Assembly: GCA_030916545.1 (NCBI GenBank)
Contig: JAUPWI010000039.1
Location: 1-5,571, forward strand
Direction of reading: 5' to 3'
From: Patescibacteria group bacterium
GTDB lineage: Bacteria > Patescibacteriota > Minisyncoccia > Moranbacterales > UBA1568
Length of the DNA stretch: 5,571 nt
This document shows positions 1 through 5,076 of this stretch, in pieces. The translations under genes and the position numbers were made by a program. Under the pieces are notes generated by a model. That model made no database searches, was not told where the DNA came from, and saw only the letters and a program-made list of their open reading frames with translations. How positions within the stretch are numbered: position 1 is the stretch's first letter; every line of letters begins with the position of its first letter.

Positions 1-95
1 CGCTTCTTTCGCACAAGTTTCACGATGGCACGATCGATCAGAAGAGTCTCCAGATCCTTCAGTTCTCCTCCTCCGATAGCGATGATGGTCTTCAT
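1..95 (-). CDS. Peptidase E / S51-like protein, N-terminal fragment
   Basis: This is the start of a minus-strand gene cut by the left edge; 31 codons are visible. The translation begins MKTIIAIGGGELKDLETLLI and continues DRAIVKLVRKK. A short hydrophobic beta strand, then GGGE, then an E-T-x-x-I-D-R/K segment is the typical opening of Peptidase_S51 (class I glutamine amidotransferase-like fold) proteins, which include dipeptidase E and cyanophycinase. The catalytic Ser and His lie further on and are not visible, so activity cannot be judged. The start codon has no convincing Shine-Dalgarno site directly upstream. It lies 57 bp downstream of the TrmB-like regulator on the same strand, with no terminator seen between, so co-transcription is likely. 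The role is presumably cytosolic hydrolysis of Asp-X dipeptides or a related substrate, inferred from the family. Confidence 0.72.
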   Translation of the reverse strand, partial: MKTIIAIGGGELKDLETLLIDRAIVKLVRKK

Positions 96-152
96 GTTCT
101 GCTGTTTTACAGACCTACTTATATTTCATTCACTCCACCTGATGCTAAAAAG

Positions 153-920
153 TCACTCTTTTGTTCGGATTGGAACGGAAACGGACCAGAGGTACTGGAA
201 CAGCCCACGCATACTCTCCGCGATAAGCGAATGCCGCACTGCGACGATGAACGGATACCGGCCGGAAAACTGCACAAATAAATCGTCAATCACCCAAAAG
301 GAAGCCTGAAACCCCTGAACGCCAGCCGGCATTTCCCGGAGCGTAATCGCCTGTGCAACGATTTTCTTCGGATCGATATTCGCTCCCGATCCATGTGGGA
401 TCAAAGTGTGTGTCAGGATTTTTTTCTTTCGCTTCACGTTTCGCAGTACCGCATCGAAATTCTCCGAATAGATCTTCGTGTAATTCGCGGCCCCGGGAGT
501 ATCCATGGTCAGGATAAGTGTCCCATCCTTCATCGTCACCATCGTCTTTTCGATAAACGCTTTGATCGAGGCTTTGGTATCGAAGATCTTCGCTTCCGGA
601 AAGTCAGCCTCGCTCCGATAAAAATCTGAAAGTAATCCCTTTAGTTCTCGCGCGATGGTGATTCGATTCTCAAGCATCCGCTCGATAGTATTCGGAGATT
701 CGATCCAGTACCACGTTGTTCCTCGATGCACATGCGACGAGACATACCCGCTCCTCCCGAGCTGCTGGAGGACACTTGCTGCGGTCGTCCGCGGGAGAGC
801 CGCCTTCTTTGCGATTTTCACTACAGGAGATTCACCAAGTTGTGTTAGCGCGATATAAACCGCGATTTCATTGTCGCTAAACTCGAGGCTTTTCAGCGCC
901 TGTTTGATTTCTTTGAGCAT
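153..920 (-). CDS. TrmB-family transcriptional regulator
   Basis: This is a 255-residue cytosolic DNA-binding protein. Residues about 1-70 form a winged helix-turn-helix: an opening helix (LKEIKQALKSLEFSDNEIAV), then a KIAKKAALPRTTAASVLQQL recognition segment and a YVSSHVHRG wing. This matches the TrmB/sugar-specific regulator family, whose members usually open with a near-identical 'L..LGLS..E...Y..L...G' pattern. A helical linker follows (about 75-105). The C-terminal effector-like domain (about 108-250) has an ILTMDTPG strand and a closing aromatic segment, FQYLWSVSV. The ligand cannot be read from sequence. The start fits the family's N-terminus exactly, although no clear Shine-Dalgarno site precedes it. 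It is divergent from the NMNAT-like gene and probably heads an operon with the S51 peptidase. Candidate promoter and direct repeats just upstream suggest autoregulation. Confidence 0.85.
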   Translation of the reverse strand: MLKEIKQALKSLEFSDNEIAVYIALTQLGESPVVKIAKKAALPRTTAASVLQQLGRSGYVSSHVHRGTTWYWIESPNTIERMLENRITIARELKGLLSDFYRSEADFPEAKIFDTKASIKAFIEKTMVTMKDGTLILTMDTPGAANYTKIYSENFDAVLRNVKRKKKILTHTLIPHGSGANIDPKKIVAQAITLREMPAGVQGFQASFWVIDDLFVQFSGRYPFIVAVRHSLIAESMRGLFQYLWSVSVPIRTKE

Positions 921-930
921 AGGCTTTATT

Positions 931-946
931 TATCGCATCCTATCGC
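931..946. repeat. Direct repeat TATCGC x2 at 10-bp spacing, candidate operator
   Basis: TATCGC occurs at 931-936 and again at 941-946 on the plus strand. The two copies are one helical turn apart and straddle the candidate -10 box of the regulator gene. The position suits autorepression by the adjacent TrmB-like protein. The arrangement is a direct repeat, unlike the palindromic sites described for archaeal TrmB. The repeat is seen directly; the function is inferred. Confidence 0.35.
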
Positions 947-965
947 GGACACAAATAAATATCAA
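937..965 (-). promoter_or_regulatory. Candidate sigma70-type promoter of the TrmB-like gene
   Basis: Reading the minus strand, TTGATA (965-960) and TAGGAT (942-937) are separated by exactly 17 bp. They match the -35 and -10 consensus at 5/6 and 4/6 positions. Transcription would begin near 930, giving a leader of only about 10 nt, which would fit the absence of a Shine-Dalgarno site before this start codon. A competing perfect TATAAT lies further upstream (1004-999) but lacks a well-spaced -35. Prediction only. Confidence 0.4.
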
Positions 966-998
966 GAAAACCACTCTGAGAATTTCCCGAAATGGTCG

Positions 999-1004
999 AT
1001 TATA
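999..1004 (-). promoter_or_regulatory. Perfect TATAAT, alternative -10 for the TrmB-like gene
   Basis: The minus strand carries an exact TATAAT 79 bp upstream of the regulator's ATG. The nearest -35-like hexamer, TTGAGA, is only 13 bp away, too close for a standard promoter. It is therefore an alternative or chance match. Confidence 0.25.
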
Positions 1005-1055
1005 CAACAAACCTTTGTCTCAACGTTACGCATTCATGCTCAGATATTCAAACTA

Positions 1056-1084
1056 TTGACTAAAAAATCAAAATATGACAATCT
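1056..1084 (+). promoter_or_regulatory. Candidate promoter of the NMNAT-like gene
   Basis: TTGACT (1056-1061) matches the -35 consensus at 5/6. The hexamer 17 bp downstream, CAATCT (1079-1084), is a weak -10. The intervening A-rich tract is typical of promoter spacers. Transcription would start near 1091, giving a leader of about 36 nt that contains the Shine-Dalgarno site. The poor -10 keeps confidence low and could mean activator dependence. Confidence 0.35.
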
Positions 1085-1113
1085 ATTTCTTCTCAGTTCC
1101 TTCAACCAGACAC

Positions 1114-1119
1114 GGGAGA
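1114..1119 (+). promoter_or_regulatory. Ribosome binding site of the NMNAT-like gene
   Basis: GGGAGA lies 7 nt before the ATG at 1127. It supports that start over the later internal ATGs of the frame. Confidence 0.6.
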
Positions 1120-1126
1120 TAGCTAC

Positions 1127-1660
1127 ATGAAAAGCAAAAAGTACAAACATGGTGCGGCATTGGGGCGCTATTGCCCCATGCATTCGGGACACAAGCAGGT
1201 CATTTCGACCATGCAAAACATGTGCGAAGATTCATTGGTCATTGTCGGAAGCGCGAATGCTCCATGGTCACTCCCTGTGTTTTTCAATTACGCCGAGAGG
1301 GCAACATTCATCCAGATGGTCTTTCCTGGATGCAAGATAGCGCCTCTCCCGGATTTTCCAGGCGATAACGATACTTGGCTCCGAGCGATCAAGGATATCC
1401 TCAATACAGCAGGCTTCCCTCTCCATGACACGGTGTTTTTTGGGGGGGCAGATGAGGATGTCATAGAACTCACAGACGGTGGGACGAAAATACATTTTGT
1501 CAACCGTTTTGACGGAACGACGCCGATCATCTCCGCGACCCAGGTCAGGGACGCTCTCATTCACAACCGACCACTAGATGGATTGATCGACCCGATAATC
1601 CAAGCGCTCTTGCTGCAAATCTGGTCCGTCAAATGGCCATTGTTTCAACGAAAGCGCTGA
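1127..1660 (+). CDS. Nicotinamide-nucleotide adenylyltransferase-like protein (NadM-type)
   Basis: This is a 177-residue nucleotidyltransferase of the HxGH superfamily. The first strand and loop read ALGRYCPMHSGHKQVI (about residues 11-26), the GRFxPxHxGH ATP-binding signature with H19 and H22 as the HxGH pair. Next come IVGSAN and a helix with AER, as in NMN adenylyltransferases, then PLPDFPGDNDTWL, which resembles the 'PI.D..y.D..W' segment of NadM and NadM-Nudix enzymes. The second signature, ISATQVRDAL (about 135-144), corresponds to the ISxTxxR phosphate-binding motif. Expected reaction: NMN + ATP to NAD + diphosphate, in cytosolic NAD salvage. No Nudix domain follows and the length suits a single-domain enzyme. 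Other adenylyl- or cytidylyltransferase substrates cannot be excluded. It is divergent from the TrmB-like regulator and closed by a strong terminator. A T6G7 run lies inside the gene (1436-1448). Confidence 0.72.
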   Translation: MKSKKYKHGAALGRYCPMHSGHKQVISTMQNMCEDSLVIVGSANAPWSLPVFFNYAERATFIQMVFPGCKIAPLPDFPGDNDTWLRAIKDILNTAGFPLHDTVFFGGADEDVIELTDGGTKIHFVNRFDGTTPIISATQVRDALIHNRPLDGLIDPIIQALLLQIWSVKWPLFQRKR

Positions 1661-1679
1661 GAAGTACCGAACAAGAAAA

Positions 1680-1721
1680 GCGGCACCCCCTGAGATTCCA
1701 GGGTGTGCCGCAGTTTTTTTT
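1680..1721 (+). terminator. Strong rho-independent terminator, probably bidirectional
   Basis: A 13-bp stem (1680-1692 with 1699-1711, one C.T mismatch at 1687/1704) closes a 6-nt loop and is followed, after AG, by eight T at 1714-1721. It begins 20 nt after the stop of the NMNAT-like gene. On the minus strand the same stem is followed by TTTTCTT (1679-1673), about 20 nt beyond the stop of the VWA gene, so one hairpin can end both convergent transcription units. Confidence 0.9.
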
Positions 1722-1731
1722 ACCACTCTAT

Positions 1732-2766
1732 TCAATCAAGCAGGGAACGAGTTCCGGCATTACTCCCTGTTTGATCCGGTGGGGCAAGCAACTTCGCTGC
1801 ACCACCCTTCCGGACAATCGCGAGCGTCTTCTGCACTTTCGCGATATTATCACGACCGAATCGCATGCCCACTTGTCGCTTCGTCAGATCGAGATCGAAT
1901 TCCTGATCCTTTCCCGTCCCGAGAGCGACCACTCCAAGGATCACATCGACGATACGCCGCGCGTCATCGAGATTGAGAACGTGCTCTGCGCCAAGCATTT
2001 CACGCCACCATTTCGGGGCAATCGGCCGGTCATACGTCCGCGTATCGCATACCACCGCATAGACATCCGCGGAAATCGAGAGTTTCATGAACACGTTTTT
2101 TGCCGTCGCGCATTCGCGATTCATCGAAACACCGAGATGCTGCCGCACCTGATCCGCGTCGATCGCATCATATCCCGCTTCATCCGTGACGAAAAAAGCA
2201 AGGACATTCTGCGCCGATCCGGTATCGATTCTTTCGACCAGATGATACGCGACGAGTTCATGCGATTCCCGTTCCGATTGCCGTCCGCATCCGCCGCCCT
2301 CGCGCTCGAATGAGGCAAGAACAGCATCCAAGTCGGGTCCCTTCGCAAACCGTCCGACCTGAATCGGATAGCGGTCCGAACCACTCGCGTCACCGTGAGC
2401 GATGAAGAGCACTTCCACGTCGTCCGATCCGAAATACCTGACCAGATCGACATAGAGAAGAGGGAGCCGCTTGAAAATCTCCTGCGGCCACTCCCGCATC
2501 GACCCCGTCACATCGAGTATCACCATGACGACATTGGCAGCCGTACTGGACAACATACCCATCCCATCCGGAACGACTCTTGATCCGAGTTTCGTCGCGA
2601 AAGCATCGATTTTCCGACTCTTTCCGTCATTCGGATCAAATCCGATATCGACACACCTCGCTCCACCCGCGTAAGCGGCCTTCGCCCCGACAAAATCGTC
2701 CGAGCGATGCACTCTCGTGCCACCACCACCCACATCCGCCTTCACCCATCCAAATGCACCGCTCAT
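1732..2766 (-). CDS. VWA-domain protein with DxTxS MIDAS
   Basis: This is a 344-residue protein with no signal peptide or membrane segment, so probably cytosolic. Residues 1-75 are a polar, Gly-rich leader (DVGGGGTRVHR around 11-21) that I do not recognise. The VWA fold starts near 78 with a hydrophobic strand leading to DVTGSM (85-90), a MIDAS loop in which Thr replaces the usual first Ser (D85, T87, S89). The later T194-D195 in FFVTDE can supply further metal ligands. A Gly-rich segment followed by SHELVAYHL (about 157-176) resembles a subset of bacterial VWA proteins that have a 'GGGG.ES.ELA.Y' stretch. The rest (about 200-344) is alpha/beta without a motif I know. It is probably a metal-dependent protein-binding adaptor. 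It is the last gene of the coaDE-kinase operon: its ATG overlaps the kinase stop (ATGA, 2763-2766) and AAGGAG sits 6 nt upstream. Confidence 0.75.
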   Translation of the reverse strand: MSGAFGWVKADVGGGGTRVHRSDDFVGAKAAYAGGARCVDIGFDPNDGKSRKIDAFATKLGSRVVPDGMGMLSSTAANVVMVILDVTGSMREWPQEIFKRLPLLYVDLVRYFGSDDVEVLFIAHGDASGSDRYPIQVGRFAKGPDLDAVLASFEREGGGCGRQSERESHELVAYHLVERIDTGSAQNVLAFFVTDEAGYDAIDADQVRQHLGVSMNRECATAKNVFMKLSISADVYAVVCDTRTYDRPIAPKWWREMLGAEHVLNLDDARRIVDVILGVVALGTGKDQEFDLDLTKRQVGMRFGRDNIAKVQKTLAIVRKGGAAKLLAPPDQTGSNAGTRSLLD

Positions 2767-3554
2767 GATACGCTCCTTTCACGAAGTTTGAACAACTCGA
2801 TAGTTTCCGTCCGACCGAAAATACGGCGGCGGATGTCTGTCAAAGCGCGACTCACTGCTCGCGCGTCTTGCGGTCGGGCGAATGGATCCTTACGGATCAT
2901 CGTCCGTATGCATTCCGCGAATTCACGGTGCATATCTTTCGGTATCGTCCCCGTATAGGGATCACCTCCAGCGAGGAAAATAGCTGTCTTTCCCAGGGAA
3001 TAGATGTCCGAAGCAGGAATCGGCGGGAGACCATTGCCGAATTCCGGAGGCATGTACGCTTCTGTCCCCCCTTTTGCGAGAGTCTTCCCCGTCGGATTCG
3101 CGATACCGAGACCGAAATCGACCAGTACCGCATTGTGTTCCTTGAGGTGGAGAATAATGTTCTCTGGCTTCACGTCACAGTGCACGATGCCCTGGAAATG
3201 AAGATACGATAATGCCTCAAGCGTCCGCTGAAGGATCCAGGCGATATGTTCGTCATCGATCGGGCCCTCCGCTTCCACTTTCTTCCGAAGATCCTCCCCT
3301 GCGACAAACGACATCACAATGATCTGCCCGAAGTCCGGCAATTCAAGGTAATCCCGAAATGCCGGCAGCGAAACATGATGCACTCGTGCAAGCAAGAGAG
3401 CCTCCTGACGGAACAGCGCCATATACGCCGGATCACCCGTCCGTTCCTGCTTGATGCAGGCCGGTATACCCAGCCGTCGATGACGTCCCACGAATGTCCG
3501 GCCGAAGTTTCCTTCGCCGATTTTCTTCAGTACCTCGTACTCACCGATATTCAT
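2763..3554 (-). CDS. Soluble Ser/Thr protein kinase (Hanks-type, non-RD)
   Basis: At 263 residues this is essentially a bare kinase domain with no transmembrane helix or sensor domain. All core motifs are visible in order: Gly loop IGEGNFG (12-18), VAIK-type lysine K35 in ACIKQE, helix-C glutamate E51, catalytic loop HCDVKPEN (125-132) with D127, K129 and N132, DFG (146-148), a PPE in place of APE (169-171), the D183 of SDIYSLG and a late arginine in DPFARP. The HRD arginine is Cys126, making it a non-RD kinase, a class generally less dependent on activation-loop phosphorylation. It should transfer ATP phosphate to Ser/Thr of cytosolic partners; the neighbouring VWA protein is an obvious candidate. 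Its ATG overlaps the CoaDE stop (ATGA, 3551-3554) and AAGGGA lies 7 nt upstream. No PP2C phosphatase is seen. Confidence 0.92.
   Translation of the reverse strand: MNIGEYEVLKKIGEGNFGRTFVGRHRRLGIPACIKQERTGDPAYMALFRQEALLLARVHHVSLPAFRDYLELPDFGQIIVMSFVAGEDLRKKVEAEGPIDDEHIAWILQRTLEALSYLHFQGIVHCDVKPENIILHLKEHNAVLVDFGLGIANPTGKTLAKGGTEAYMPPEFGNGLPPIPASDIYSLGKTAIFLAGGDPYTGTIPKDMHREFAECIRTMIRKDPFARPQDARAVSRALTDIRRRIFGRTETIELFKLRERSVS
2773..2778 (-). promoter_or_regulatory. Ribosome binding site of the VWA gene
   Basis: AAGGAG on the minus strand lies 6 nt before the ATG, inside the 3' end of the kinase gene. It fixes the start that overlaps the kinase stop codon. Confidence 0.8.
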
Positions 3555-4732
3555 GATGTTGTCCCTTCATATCGTAATGATGGAAAAAGTTCCCGAACCG
3601 AATGTGCGAGGGAATCCAACGACGCCGTATCTCCGATACGATTCACGAAGCGGATAACCGTCCCGTTCCCCGCGAGTGACGCCATGTCGTACAGAGACCG
3701 AGCCTTCTCTTCCGCGTTCCACTGAAACCGTGACATCATTTCGGCATCTTCCGAAGAAATCGCCCGTGTGGAACGAAATACTCCCCGATCGACACCTGAG
3801 ACGACGATCGAATGATGATTCGTCCAGTGCGATAGCTTCATTTCTGCCAGCTGCGCCCACTCGACGAGCACGATGCCGCGTTTCCCCGAAACCGCCTCAC
3901 GATACAATCGATCGATATGCGGAGCGACCAGACGATGAAGGGATTCTCTCTCTTCCGGTTTCGTTTCCGAAGCGAAAATCCGACGTTTCAATGCATCCCG
4001 CCGCACATTCTTCCTTCCATCGATGAGCATCTCCTCCCCAAAAAGACCGGCGATACCATCACGGACAAACTGCGCGCCAGGAGAATCCTCACCGTACAGT
4101 TCGCGAGACAGTACATCGATACTGATCAGGTGCGTCGACACACCGCTCGCGCATAAACGCCGAGCCAGCTGCTCCGCCACATATGTCTTCCCATGTGCCT
4201 GACATCCGGTCACCGCGATCTTGTACTGCCCGCAGATCCGTTCTTCGAGGAGCTGCTTCACGAATGATGGAACGAACGCGGATACATCGATACCGCTTCG
4301 TACAAACGCCTTCACAAGTGATGAAGACACCAGACGATACTCCTCCCGGGATTCGAGAAACACGATATGACCGACGAGATCCGGAAGAATGAGCGTATGA
4401 AGTTGCATCTGTCTGCTCTCGTACCGCTCATCCTCATGGTCACGAATACCACGGAACAACACATCACATCCTTCACGCAGATACATATCGACCAGCAACC
4501 CACCCGATCCGATGACACGAATATCGGACAAGCCCGACTGTGCCACCGCCCGGGTCGCGATATGTACGCGCTCCGGCAGCGAAAACAGATATTCTCCCCG
4601 TTTCATGTCATTGTCAGCGATGAGCACCACAACGGACGCACATCGTTCCTTCGCTCTCGCGATGAGATCCATATGCCCGAACGTGATCGGATCAGCGGAA
4701 AGCGCGACCAACCCACACCGATATGATTCCAT
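3551..4732 (-). CDS. Bifunctional CoA synthase: CoaD (PPAT)-CoaE (dephospho-CoA kinase) fusion
   Basis: This is a 393-residue fusion. Residues 4-165 are a phosphopantetheine adenylyltransferase: ALSADPITFGHMDL (10-23; S12 and H20 in the places of E. coli T10 and H18), FSLPERV (50-56), FRGIRDHEDERYE (93-105) and SREEYRLVSSSLVKAF (128-143) align in order with E. coli CoaD. Residues 168-393 begin with a P-loop, GCQAHGKT (176-183), then D206 in the position of the CoaE DAD motif and LKRRIFA followed by LHRLVAPHI, the CoaE 'LR..IF....L..L.HP.I' pattern. Together they would turn 4'-phosphopantetheine into CoA in the cytosol. The kinase half is more divergent (VEWAQLAEM replaces the usual PLLFE region). 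The start is placed at the ATG at 4732, where the CoaD homology begins with AGAGAG 6 nt upstream; the frame is open to an ATG at 4816 (28 more residues, unlike CoaD). First gene of a three-gene operon. Confidence 0.82.
   Translation of the reverse strand: MESYRCGLVALSADPITFGHMDLIARAKERCASVVVLIADNDMKRGEYLFSLPERVHIATRAVAQSGLSDIRVIGSGGLLVDMYLREGCDVLFRGIRDHEDERYESRQMQLHTLILPDLVGHIVFLESREEYRLVSSSLVKAFVRSGIDVSAFVPSFVKQLLEERICGQYKIAVTGCQAHGKTYVAEQLARRLCASGVSTHLISIDVLSRELYGEDSPGAQFVRDGIAGLFGEEMLIDGRKNVRRDALKRRIFASETKPEERESLHRLVAPHIDRLYREAVSGKRGIVLVEWAQLAEMKLSHWTNHHSIVVSGVDRGVFRSTRAISSEDAEMMSRFQWNAEEKARSLYDMASLAGNGTVIRFVNRIGDTASLDSLAHSVRELFPSLRYEGTTS
3562..3567 (-). promoter_or_regulatory. Ribosome binding site of the kinase gene
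   Basis: AAGGGA on the minus strand lies 7 nt before the kinase ATG, within the end of the CoaDE frame. It supports the ATGA-overlap start. Confidence 0.65.
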
Positions 4733-4883
4733 GATTTTCTCTCTTTCTGTTGTCAATGAACCCACAGGCAGTGTAGGAAATTTCCGTTCCCGATGTATTA
4801 AAATATGAGGAAACAAAAAATCACGTCCGAATTGGATCGTAATTTATACCTGATACAAAGCAAAAATTGACTATTTTTACTGT

Positions 4884-5060
4884 ATGAAACTGACGAACTT
4901 TTTCGTCAACGCGAGCCTAGAAAATCATATGCTTCCATATTCCAGTCTGTCTTTCGCAAAGAATATTCTCGATGTAAAACCAGATATTCTCAAATACGAA
5001 AAATCCGGCTTACAGCGAACCTGTCCTCCTTACCGCAAAGAGACCGATTCGAATTCTTGA
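4884..5060 (+). CDS. Possible 58-residue hypothetical protein
   Basis: An ATG-to-TGA frame of 58 residues starts MKLTNFFVNASLENHMLPYS and ends near RKETDSNS. It has no motif, membrane segment or family resemblance I recognise. In favour: a plus-strand promoter-like pair (TTGGAT, 16 bp, TACAAA) ends 24 nt before the ATG, and the composition is protein-like. Against: there is no Shine-Dalgarno site, the start falls beside an inverted repeat, and short chance frames are common in such AT-rich DNA. Listed so that it is not lost; more likely non-coding. Confidence 0.15.
   Translation: MKLTNFFVNASLENHMLPYSSLSFAKNILDVKPDILKYEKSGLQRTCPPYRKETDSNS
4891..4908. repeat. Perfect 7-bp inverted repeat, TGACGAA/TTCGTCA
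   Basis: TGACGAA (4891-4897) and TTCGTCA (4902-4908) are perfectly complementary around a 4-nt CTTT spacer. The right arm overlaps TTGACG on the minus strand, a possible -35 of the coaDE operon. It could be an operator half-site pair or a small hairpin. No T-tract follows in either direction, so a terminator is unlikely. Confidence 0.4.
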
Positions 5061-5076
5061 GAAGAAAGAGCATTTT

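Larger units (their letters stand above)
4733..5076. other. AT-rich intergenic region upstream of the coaDE operon
   Basis: These 344 bases hold no gene I can support firmly. On the minus strand there are promoter-like boxes that could drive coaDE: TATAAA at 4848-4843 without a good -35, and TTGACG at 4909-4904 with the weak CATACA 17 bp on. A perfect inverted repeat covers that TTGACG. On the plus strand TTGGAT (4832-4837) and TACAAA (4854-4859) with a 16-bp spacer precede a 58-codon frame. The octamer ATATTCTC occurs at 4963-4970 and 4984-4991. Confidence 0.5.

Noticed and set aside
25..309. A 94-residue plus-strand frame at the left edge
   Set aside because: It is antisense to both the S51 peptidase start and the end of the TrmB-like gene, which have family signatures.
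921..1126. Riboswitch upstream of the NMNAT-like gene
   Set aside because: The expected leader is only about 36 nt and shows no conserved aptamer features or expression-platform hairpin.
1633..2313. A 226-residue plus-strand open frame opposite the VWA gene
   Set aside because: It runs antisense to a gene with clear motifs and a strong Shine-Dalgarno, has an Arg/His-rich shadow-type composition and shows no recognisable domain.
3246..4726. Several plus-strand frames of 70-160 residues opposite the kinase and CoaDE genes
   Set aside because: They are Arg/Ser/Pro-rich mirror frames of well-supported genes, with no motifs or ribosome sites.
4733..4816. N-terminal extension of CoaDE to the ATG at 4816
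   Set aside because: The extra 28 residues do not resemble CoaD and CoaD homology begins right after the ATG at 4732, which has a purine-rich site 6 nt upstream. The longer form is not strictly excluded.
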